Below the pieces are notes generated by a model. It was not told the origin of the DNA. It ran no database searches and saw only the letters and a program-made list of their open reading frames with translations. From the NCBI GenBank assembly GCA_018644785.1, contig JABGPV010000161.1:1-11931 (forward strand): a DNA stretch of 11,931 nucleotides, written 5' to 3'. How positions within the stretch are numbered: position 1 is the first letter of the stretch; every line of letters starts with the position of its first letter. Made by a program: the position numbers and the translations under genes. Below are positions 6,079 to 11,931 of this stretch, one piece after another. The DNA comes from Deltaproteobacteria bacterium (GTDB taxonomy: Bacteria; Desulfobacterota; DSM-4660; Desulfatiglandales; Desulfatiglandaceae).

Positions 6079-6618
6079 ATGCCCCATATCAATAACAAAG
6101 CTCCGGATCGAAAAGTGATCCTCTCCGATGGAAACGAAACAAAACTGAGCCGATTCTGGGAAAAAGAAACCGTTGTGCTGGTGTTTCTTCGACACTTCGG
6201 CTGACCCTTCGCCAGGAAGCAGGTGGCGCAGTTGCGCGACAAGGCGGCCGAATTTGAGAAAGCAAAGGTCCGGGTGGTGCTGGTTGGAATGGGTCCTCCG
6301 AAGGAATCCAGAGAATTCCTGGAACGTTTCAATATCCCTTTTCCCATGATCTGTGATCCCGAGCGAAGACTTTATGATATTTATGGCCTCAAGAAAATGG
6401 GTGTTCTTGGCTTCCTTTCGCCATCCCTGGCACTGAAAAGCCTGTCGGCTGTTGCTCAAGGGAATATGGCGGGAATGCCGGAAGGGGATGTGAAACAACT
6501 GGCGGGTATTTTTATTATCGATAACTCGGGGCTTGTTCGATTCCGTCATCTTTCCGCTGACCCTGCGGACTTTCCACCGGTTGAAGATGTGCTGGGGGCG
6601 CTCGAGTCCGTATCGTAA
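6079..6618 (+). CDS. Redoxin (peroxiredoxin-like, AhpC/TSA-type) selenoprotein with in-frame UGA
   Basis: I read one 179-residue gene through the TGA at 6202-6204 as selenocysteine 42. The start is supported by GAGGA (6066-6070) eight bases upstream. Before the TGA lie MPHINNKAPDRKVILSDG and a thioredoxin-fold strand ending FLRHFG; after it comes PFARKQ and a complete redoxin body to residue 179. Relatives in the AhpC/TSA peroxiredoxin-like group read FLRHFGCPFCR, so U42 sits exactly at the catalytic Cys; the second Cys is Ala45, giving UxxA. Such proteins act as selenol or thiol peroxidases or reductases in the cytoplasm. The ATG at 6223 would drop the first strand, helix and active site. 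A hairpin just after the TGA could be a bacterial SECIS. The gene lies 33 bases after the methyltransferase-like gene and 25 before the molybdoenzyme. A nonsense mutation or sequencing error is the alternative. Confidence 0.85.
6202..6244 (+). promoter_or_regulatory. Candidate bacterial SECIS element
   Basis: Immediately after the UGA, CCTTCGC (6206-6212) can pair with GCG (6236-6238) and AAGG (6241-6244) across a 2-base bulge, and an upper stem GCA (6219-6221) with TGC (6233-6235) closes a loop starting GGT at 6222, 17 bases after the UGA. Bacterial SECIS hairpins lie within the coding region directly downstream of the UGA, with an apical loop that carries an early G; GCAGGU also occurs in the E. 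coli fdhF SECIS loop region. Competing hairpins exist (CGCCA 6210-6214 with TGGCG 6224-6228; GCGC 6226-6229 with GCGC 6234-6237), so the fold is a hand proposal. Confidence 0.5.
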
Positions 6619-6643
6619 AGCCCCGTTTCAGAGGGAGGAAACC

Positions 6644-8884
6644 ATGGTTGAATGGAAAAAAACCGGCTGCGTGTTGTGCGGTCAGAATTGCGGGCTGGAG
6701 ATGCGGGTGGAAAATAACCGCATCGAAGCAGTTAAACCGGATCGGGACAACCCCCGAAGCCGGGGATACGTTTGCCGCAAAGGACTCAATGTCATCTATC
6801 ACCAGTACTCCGGGGACCGGTTAACCGAACCGCTTAAGCGGGTTGAGAATGGTTTTGAGCCCATCAGCTGGGGACAGGCCATGACGGAAATTTCCGAAAG
6901 GATTGGAGCACTCGTCAAAACTCATGGCCCCCGGAGCCTGGCCTATATGGGGGGCAGTGCTCAGGGCGGTCACTTCGAGGTGGCATTCGGACTGAACCTC
7001 CTCAGGGCCATGGGTTCCCAATACTATTACTCATCCGCCGGACAGGAATTCAGCGGTTCATGGTGGGTATACGGGAGGATGCTGGGAAAGCAGTACAATG
7101 TGGCCCTGCCGGATGAACACGGCGCTGAAATGCTCGTGGGGTGGGGCTGGAACGGCATGATGAGCCACCAGATGCCCCGGGCCCGGAAAGTGCTTACGGA
7201 TTTCAGTAAAGACCCCGAGCGCCTCCTGGTGGTGATGGATCCCAGAAAAAGTGAAACGGCGTCCATTGCGGATATCCATCTGGCGGTTCGACCCGGAACC
7301 GATGCCCTTCTGGCCAAGGCCATGATTGCGCTGATTCTCCATGAAGGATGGGAAAATACCGATTATATCCGACATCATGTTTCGGGCTGGGAGCAGGTCT
7401 CCCCGTGGTTTGAGGACTTTGATGTAAAAGAGGCCCTTCGGGTTTGTGGCCTGGATTACGATCAGGTACATCCGGTCTGCCGGCTCATGACCACCCGGCG
7501 ATGGTGTCTGCATCAGGACCTGGGTATCTACATGGGGCGAAACAGCACCCTGAACTCCTATTTCCTGAATATTCTGGGCGTTATCTGCGGGATTTTCTGT
7601 GTGCCCGGCGGCAATGTGATTCCCGGTATGGTCATGCCCATGGGTTTCCATGCGGACGAGCGAAATCCCAAGATCTGGCGCACGGTAACCACCGGCATGC
7701 CGCCTGCTGCCGCCGGTTCTTTCCCCCCCAACGTGATGCCGGAAGAGATTCTGAGTGACCATCCGGACCGGTTGCGGGCGGTCATGGTAAGCGCCTGTAA
7801 CCCCCTCAGGTCCTACGCCGATACACAAGTCTTTGAAGCAGCCTTTAAAAAACTGGACCTGCTGGTGGTCAATGAGATGGTGATGAGTGAAACAGCCCGA
7901 TTGGCGCACTATGTGCTGCCCTGCCGCAGCTACTACGAATCCTGGGACGGCACCTTCTTTCCCTGGACTTTCCCCAAAGTCTTTTTCCAAATGCGGGGGC
8001 CTGTGGTGGAACCGGGAGGTCAGTGCCTGGAGGCGGCCCAGATTTTTACCATTCTGGCCGACCGGCTGGGATTGGTTCCGGAGATTCCGGAAGATCTTCA
8101 CCGTGCGGCAGGCGAAGATCGACTCGCTTTCGGCGCAAAGCTCATGCAGTGGGCCGCGTCGGAACCCAGGGCCATGAAAAGTATGCCTTTTGTGCTGGCC
8201 AAGACCCTCGGCCGGGTGTGGAACAGTGCCGCGTTGCCGGCCTTGTGGGGGATGTTGATGACCGCACCGGAAGCATTTCGAAATAATGCGGCACGGGCAG
8301 GATTTGAGGCGGGGATGGATCAGGGGGACCGCATTTTCCAGGCCCTCATGGACAATCCCCAGGGACACTGGGTGGGCGAGGTCGATCCCGATGACAACAG
8401 GGCCGCGGTTAAAACCCCTTCCGGTAAAATTGAGGTCTACATCCCTGAGCTGGCTGACCAGGCTCAGCAAATCAATGCCGCAAGCGAAAGCAAAGGGCTC
8501 CGGATGCCCGATGAATTCCCCATGATCCTGAATGCGGGAAGGCACATGGACCATAATGCCAATACGCTGATGCGAAACCCCGAATGGAACCAGGGAAAGC
8601 GGGCGTGTACCGTTGCGGTCCATCCGGATAACGCGGCGGCTCTCGAACTGCTGGACGGGGATTCGGTGCAGGTGGTGACCGAGGCCGGGAAAGCGGTGGG
8701 GGAGCTGCAGGTTTCCCGGCAGGTACGGCAGGGCACGGTATTGATTCCCCACGGGTTCGGGCTCAGCTATGAAGGCCGGGTTTATGGTATCAACGTCAAC
8801 CGGTTAACTAAAAATACCCACCGGGATCCCCTGGGTACGCCAATTCACCGTTACGTGCCGTGCCGGTTGGAGAAGATTGGCTGA
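6644..8884 (+). CDS. Molybdopterin-dependent oxidoreductase, DMSO reductase superfamily (COG0243)
   Basis: This 746-residue enzyme should carry one [4Fe-4S] cluster and a Mo- or W-bis-pyranopterin. The N-terminal cluster motif is C9-x2-C12-x3-C16 with C44 in GYVCRKG, followed by the large molybdopterin domain (about 55-600) and a C-terminal molydopterin dinucleotide-binding domain (about 625-740, with HPDNAAAL and GDSVQVVTEAG). No Tat signal precedes the cluster, so it is cytoplasmic. Where formate dehydrogenases have Sec or Cys as metal ligand, residues 127-140 read YYYSSAGQEFSGSW with neither, so the ligand and substrate cannot be named. The start is set by GGGAGGA (6633-6639) just before ATG 6644; a longer reading from 6533 overlaps the redoxin and is rejected. 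It is probably translated from the same message as the redoxin, 25 bases upstream. No membrane or electron-transfer subunit gene follows. Confidence 0.9.
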   Translation: MVEWKKTGCVLCGQNCGLEMRVENNRIEAVKPDRDNPRSRGYVCRKGLNVIYHQYSGDRLTEPLKRVENGFEPISWGQAMTEISERIGALVKTHGPRSLAYMGGSAQGGHFEVAFGLNLLRAMGSQYYYSSAGQEFSGSWWVYGRMLGKQYNVALPDEHGAEMLVGWGWNGMMSHQMPRARKVLTDFSKDPERLLVVMDPRKSETASIADIHLAVRPGTDALLAKAMIALILHEGWENTDYIRHHVSGWEQVSPWFEDFDVKEALRVCGLDYDQVHPVCRLMTTRRWCLHQDLGIYMGRNSTLNSYFLNILGVICGIFCVPGGNVIPGMVMPMGFHADERNPKIWRTVTTGMPPAAAGSFPPNVMPEEILSDHPDRLRAVMVSACNPLRSYADTQVFEAAFKKLDLLVVNEMVMSETARLAHYVLPCRSYYESWDGTFFPWTFPKVFFQMRGPVVEPGGQCLEAAQIFTILADRLGLVPEIPEDLHRAAGEDRLAFGAKLMQWAASEPRAMKSMPFVLAKTLGRVWNSAALPALWGMLMTAPEAFRNNAARAGFEAGMDQGDRIFQALMDNPQGHWVGEVDPDDNRAAVKTPSGKIEVYIPELADQAQQINAASESKGLRMPDEFPMILNAGRHMDHNANTLMRNPEWNQGKRACTVAVHPDNAAALELLDGDSVQVVTEAGKAVGELQVSRQVRQGTVLIPHGFGLSYEGRVYGINVNRLTKNTHRDPLGTPIHRYVPCRLEKIG

Positions 8885-8972
8885 ACAGCAGGAAATGCCG
8901 TGCAAGCATTAACTGGAAAATGATGAATTGATGTCTTATTGAATGCAACCAAATAAAGGAAAGGAGCTGAAC

Positions 8973-9332
8973 ATGAGTCAAGAAGTCAAGCCCGATGGGC
9001 AGTTGTGCGTGATGTGGACCACCTCCGATCGCGAGGTGGCTCTGAAGATGGTCTTTATGTACACCCTCAACGCCAAGCTGAAGGAATGGTGGGGCCGAGT
9101 CCGGCTGATCGTCTGGGGGCCGTCGGCCAAGCTGCTGACCGAGGACAAGGAGCTTCAGGAACACATCACCGACTTACAGGGGGCCGGGGTGGAGGTCCAC
9201 GCCTGCAAGCGCTGCGCCGAACTATACGACGTTGTCGATGAACTGGCCGAACTGGGGATCAAGGTCTACTACATCGGCGTTGAGTACACCAGGCTGCTCA
9301 AAGACGATGAGTGGACTATTATTACGTATTAA
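8973..9332 (+). CDS. DsrE-family protein
   Basis: This 119-residue cytoplasmic protein has the alternating strand-helix pattern of the DsrE/DsrF-like fold, with a first strand LCVMWTT, a central strand VRLIVWGPSA, then VEVHACKRCAELY and a last strand VYYIG. C78 and C81 in ACKRC match the conserved cysteine position in DsrE-like proteins, which in characterised members carries sulfur as a persulfide in sulfur-relay systems. A role as sulfur carrier or as a partner of the upstream molybdoenzyme is possible but inferred. The ATG at 8973 is preceded by AAAGGAGC at a suitable distance; an earlier ATG at 8943 lacks this and is rejected. It lies 88 bases after the molybdoenzyme, close enough to share its message, though a separate promoter cannot be excluded. 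Confidence 0.85.
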   Translation: MSQEVKPDGQLCVMWTTSDREVALKMVFMYTLNAKLKEWWGRVRLIVWGPSAKLLTEDKELQEHITDLQGAGVEVHACKRCAELYDVVDELAELGIKVYYIGVEYTRLLKDDEWTIITY

Positions 9333-9343
9333 TTCCTGAAAAT

Positions 9344-9391
9344 AAGCCCTTCCGGTGGACTGGATCTAGCCGGACCTGACCAGAAGGGTTT
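9344..9391. terminator. Convergent terminator-like hairpin between the DsrE-like gene and gltX
   Basis: AAGCCCTTC (9344-9352) pairs with GAAGGGTTT (9383-9391) over 9 bp including one G-U, with CCGG repeats in the loop. On the minus strand the stem is followed by ATTTTC, so it fits gltX termination somewhat better; on the plus strand the T-run is only part of the stem. A second small hairpin, CCAGG (9400-9404) with CCTGG (9412-9416), lies closer to the gltX stop. The 98-base gap separates two convergent genes, so a shared terminator is expected. Confidence 0.45.
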
Positions 9392-9430
9392 CATCCCGGC
9401 CAGGGAGTAGACCTGGGGGGAAATCTGAGA

Positions 9431-10837
9431 TTATTTGGCGTTGATGTGATTCACCGCCTTTTGGATCCGGTGAATGACTTTTTCCTTTCCCAGAACCTGC
9501 ATGATTTCAAAGATGCCGGGACTGGCGGTTTTCCCCGTCAGAGCAACCCGCAGGGGCTGCGCGATTTTCCTTAATTTGATTTCATTTTCTTCCAGGAAGG
9601 ATATAAAGGTTTTTTCCAGATTTTCCTGATCAAAGGGACCCGTCTCCTGAAGCGCGTTGGTCAGGTTTGTGAGCAATTGGGCGACACCCTTTTTCAGGAA
9701 TTTGTTATCGCCCTTTTTTTCATATGAGACCTCTTCATCAAAACAGAATTTTGCGCCCTCAGCCATCTCAACCAATGTTTTGCTTCTGGCTTTAAGATGG
9801 GGGATGATTTCCTTTAAAATGGCCTCGTTCGGCTCAGCAACCCCCAGTTTCTTGAGAAAGGGGATCGACTGCTCCATCAGGAATTCATCCGAAGATTCCC
9901 GGATATACCAGGCATTGAGATCCAGCAGCTTTTCGGTGTTAAAGACCCCGGCTGATTTTCCCACATGATCGAGAGAAAATTTCTCGATCATTTCTTCCAT
10001 GGAGAATTTTTCCTGGTCCCCGTAAGACCAGCCCACCCGCGCAAGGGCATTGAGCAGGGCCTGGGGCAGGTAGCCCATGTCCCGATAAGCCAGTACACTC
10101 ATGGCGCCGTGCCGTTTGCTGAGCCGGGCTTTGTCAGGCCCCAGAATCATGGGCAGATGGGCATAGCGGGGGAGGGGTTCGCCCAATGCCTTGTAAATGA
10201 GGATCTGCCGGGGCGTGTTATTCACATGATCATCACCCCGAATGACATGTGTGATACCCAGATCAATATCGTCGGCCACCACGGCCAGGTGGTAGGTAGG
10301 GCTGCCGTTTGACCGTTTGATGATGAGATCATCCAGCTCCTCGTTTTCAAATTGGATCGGACCCTTCACCAGGTCATCGAACGCGGTGGTTCCCGTGCCC
10401 GGGGTCTTGAGCCGGACCACCGATCCAGGTGCAGGCGAAAGTCCCAGATTCCGGCAGGTTCCGTCGTACTTGGGCTTCAGTCCCCCGGCCTGGGCGTCTT
10501 TTCTTTTCTGCGCCAGCGTCTCGGGTGAGCAATGGCAGTGATAGGCCTGATCCGTATCCAGCAACCGGTCGATTACGGCATTGTAAAGATCATATCGCCG
10601 GGATTGAAAGTAAGGACCTTCATCCCAGGAAAGTCCCAGCCATTTCATGGACGCTAGAATGGCTTCGGTAGCTGCATCTGACGATCTTTCTTCATCGGTA
10701 TCTTCAATGCGGAGGATGAATTTACCCCCCTGTTGTTTTGTAAAGAGCCAGTTGAAAAGAGCCGTTCGAGCCCCCCCGATGTGAAGATACCCCGTGGGGC
10801 TGGGTGGAAATCGGGTAATTATGTTAGAGTTTTCCAT
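9431..10837 (-). CDS. gltX: Glutamyl-tRNA synthetase
   Basis: This 468-residue class I aminoacyl-tRNA synthetase charges tRNA(Glu), or both tRNA(Glu) and tRNA(Gln) in organisms that use GatCAB; the sequence alone does not decide which. The HIGH-type motif is H19-I-G-G in TGYLHIGGARTALFN, and the KMSKS-type motif is ARLSKRHG (237-244). RIEDTDEER (43-51) and the HVIRGDDH segment (197-204) are characteristic of the family. A zinc-type knuckle is seen at C101, C103 and C128 in CHC...YDGTCR. Length is normal for bacterial GluRS. The ATG at 10835-10837 has GGAGG 14 bases upstream, longer than usual spacing, but no nearer candidate is apparent. It is transcribed on the minus strand and may follow the gene to its right, 81 bases away. 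Confidence 0.97.
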   Translation of the reverse strand: MENSNIITRFPPSPTGYLHIGGARTALFNWLFTKQQGGKFILRIEDTDEERSSDAATEAILASMKWLGLSWDEGPYFQSRRYDLYNAVIDRLLDTDQAYHCHCSPETLAQKRKDAQAGGLKPKYDGTCRNLGLSPAPGSVVRLKTPGTGTTAFDDLVKGPIQFENEELDDLIIKRSNGSPTYHLAVVADDIDLGITHVIRGDDHVNNTPRQILIYKALGEPLPRYAHLPMILGPDKARLSKRHGAMSVLAYRDMGYLPQALLNALARVGWSYGDQEKFSMEEMIEKFSLDHVGKSAGVFNTEKLLDLNAWYIRESSDEFLMEQSIPFLKKLGVAEPNEAILKEIIPHLKARSKTLVEMAEGAKFCFDEEVSYEKKGDNKFLKKGVAQLLTNLTNALQETGPFDQENLEKTFISFLEENEIKLRKIAQPLRVALTGKTASPGIFEIMQVLGKEKVIHRIQKAVNHINAK

Positions 10838-10883
10838 ATAAAAAATTGATGCCTCCGTATGTTGAGTTGTTGGTTTTCAGGGA

Positions 10884-10909
10884 TTAGCAGTTCAACAGCT
10901 GACCGCTAA
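10884..10909 (-). repeat. Inverted repeat between the unknown gene and gltX
   Basis: TTAGCAGT (10884-10891) pairs with ACCGCTAA (10902-10909) over 8 bp with one G-U, the loop carrying CAGCTG. On the minus strand it starts 9 bases beyond the stop codon of the upstream gene. No T-run follows, so it may be a weak attenuator, an RNA-processing hairpin or simply a repeat fragment. Confidence 0.35.
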
Positions 10910-10918
10910 TAGCTGTCT

Positions 10919-11931
10919 TCAGCCATCCGCAGCGTAAATCCAGCTGTAGGGGATTGGGGTTGCATGGGGGGAATTCAGCTTGGCATGCAGGAATTCAGCT
11001 TCAAGCCTGAGCCAGCTATAGGCCGGCCTTATTTTCCTGAGTTTTCCATCCTTCGGCGGCCTGGAATGGACCGTGTGGCCGTAAGCCGCTTCCAGGATGG
11101 CAAAATAATTTTTTCCCTTGGAATACAAATAGTTTTTATTCAGGAATTTCACATCGAAAGCCTGGTTTTCCGAAATGGAAATGAGTTGTTCTTCTGTGAG
11201 CGGGACCAAAAAGAATTTGGAAACACCCCTTTCGGAATACCGATACAAGGTCCTCGATTCCGAACTGGATACAAATACGGTACAGATGCCATCGGATTGC
11301 TTCAATAGCTGCGCAGCGATCAATCCTGCAGTCCGTCTGCCGCCGACGCTGTGGTGGCACCCGTAATACTCAAAAAGCTTGTTCTGAAGGACACGTGCAG
11401 CCTTATCGCCTTTTTCATAAAGGTTGTTCTGGATGTATCGCAATTTCTTTGCGAGGTTTTCGGCGGCATCGGCAATGGGCCAGTCTATCTTGACGTGAAA
11501 ATGCGTCAGTGAATACCGGTTTTTCCGACGAACCGCCGGATCCTGTTGTATGAGCAGTGCGTAGTCGATATCCAGCAGTTGTTCCAGAAGATTGATGCTC
11601 TTTGGAGAGTCGAAATACTTAAAATTCTTCTGGAATTTATTATATAGCGTAAAATCGGCGAGATATTCCAGGTTCTTTTTTGTGACGCTGTTTTCAGGGT
11701 AGAAGCGGATATAATTTCTCAGTTCACTCCTGATGGCGTTTTCACAAATGACAACCAGGAACGTGTTGAAGAACTTGGATTCCTTTTCCATTTTTTTTGA
11801 TCTTGGCTTTAACTCACTCTTTTCAACAAAGCGATATTCAAGACCATTTTCTTTGAATTGGTTATAAGAATCGATGAGCGCCATTTTGATGAGACGACGT
11901 TCCAGATCGTCTCTGAGGTTTTCATAGATCG
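10919..11931 (-). CDS. Unrecognised protein, 5' end outside the window
   Basis: I do not recognise this gene. The frame is open to the right edge of the window: fifteen codons (IYENLRDDLERRLIK) precede the first ATG at 11882-11884 without a stop and look protein-like, so the true start is probably outside. The visible 336 or so residues are hydrophilic, rich in Lys, Tyr, Asn and Leu, with no signal peptide, no membrane segment and no obvious nucleotide-binding loop. One conspicuous stretch is HHSVGGRRTAGLIAAQLL, followed by a strand-like ICTVFVSSSE. A basic aromatic C-terminus (RKIRPAYSWLRLEAEF) follows. Codon use appears more AT-rich than gltX beside it, which could indicate recent acquisition. 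It ends with TGA at 10919-10921, 81 bases before gltX on the same strand. Confidence 0.7.
   Translation of the reverse strand, partial: IYENLRDDLERRLIKMALIDSYNQFKENGLEYRFVEKSELKPRSKKMEKESKFFNTFLVVICENAIRSELRNYIRFYPENSVTKKNLEYLADFTLYNKFQKNFKYFDSPKSINLLEQLLDIDYALLIQQDPAVRRKNRYSLTHFHVKIDWPIADAAENLAKKLRYIQNNLYEKGDKAARVLQNKLFEYYGCHHSVGGRRTAGLIAAQLLKQSDGICTVFVSSSESRTLYRYSERGVSKFFLVPLTEEQLISISENQAFDVKFLNKNYLYSKGKNYFAILEAAYGHTVHSRPPKDGKLRKIRPAYSWLRLEAEFLHAKLNSPHATPIPYSWIYAADG

Noticed and set aside
6223..6618. Redoxin starting at ATG 6223
   Set aside because: It lacks a ribosome site and the first part of the fold including the active-site segment; the upstream in-frame sequence from 6079 supplies both through the UGA.
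6533..6643. 37-residue N-terminal extension of the molybdoenzyme
   Set aside because: It overlaps the redoxin gene in another frame and looks non-protein; the ATG at 6644 has a strong GGGAGGA site and starts right before the Fe-S motif.
7058..8752. 564-residue minus-strand ORF inside the molybdoenzyme gene
   Set aside because: It is antisense to a gene with clear family motifs, is rich in His, Pro and Gly typical of shadow frames, and has no recognisable domain.

Overview
The window looks like a chromosomal segment of an anaerobic, probably sulfate-reducing member of the Desulfobacterota (old Deltaproteobacteria). This is inferred from gene content: a rubrerythrin, a cytoplasmic molybdopterin oxidoreductase, a DsrE-family protein, a class III cyclase with a six-helix membrane domain, a clear sigma-54 type promoter and a gene that appears to use UGA as selenocysteine. 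No rRNA, tRNA, CRISPR array or complete insertion sequence is visible.

Layout. At 1-617 is the C-terminal part of a Fic-family protein cut by the window edge. The 535-base gap that follows (618-1152) is not empty: it holds a -24/-12 promoter (856-872) and, about 75 bases beyond its predicted start, a strong intrinsic terminator (923-957). Together they outline a compact, undescribed small-RNA gene. At 1153-2202 is a membrane-anchored DnaQ-like exonuclease. At 2295-2492 (minus) a 65-residue protein built of Asp/Asn-Pro repeats lies divergent to a 6TM-HAMP-adenylate/guanylate cyclase (2561-4168). A REP-like pair of inverted repeats (4191-4320) separates the cyclase from a minus-strand rubrerythrin (4350-4850).

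Divergent from the rubrerythrin is the most coherent block, a likely operon on the plus strand: a MetE/UROD-like methyltransferase-fold protein (5023-6045), a redoxin (6079-6618), a molybdopterin oxidoreductase (6644-8884) and a DsrE-like protein (8973-9332). The redoxin is the highlight. Conventional ORF calling would start it at an internal ATG (6223), but a good ribosome binding site and an intact N-terminal redoxin half lie upstream, joined in frame through a UGA (6202-6204) exactly where relatives have the catalytic Cys. A plausible bacterial SECIS hairpin follows the UGA. I read it as a selenoprotein of 179 residues. The operon combines methyl-transfer, selenol, molybdenum and persulfide-type chemistry next to an oxidative-stress gene; its substrate is unknown.

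On the minus strand at the right end are gltX (9431-10837), sharing a convergent terminator-like hairpin with the DsrE-like gene, and a large unrecognised gene (10919-11931) that runs off the window.
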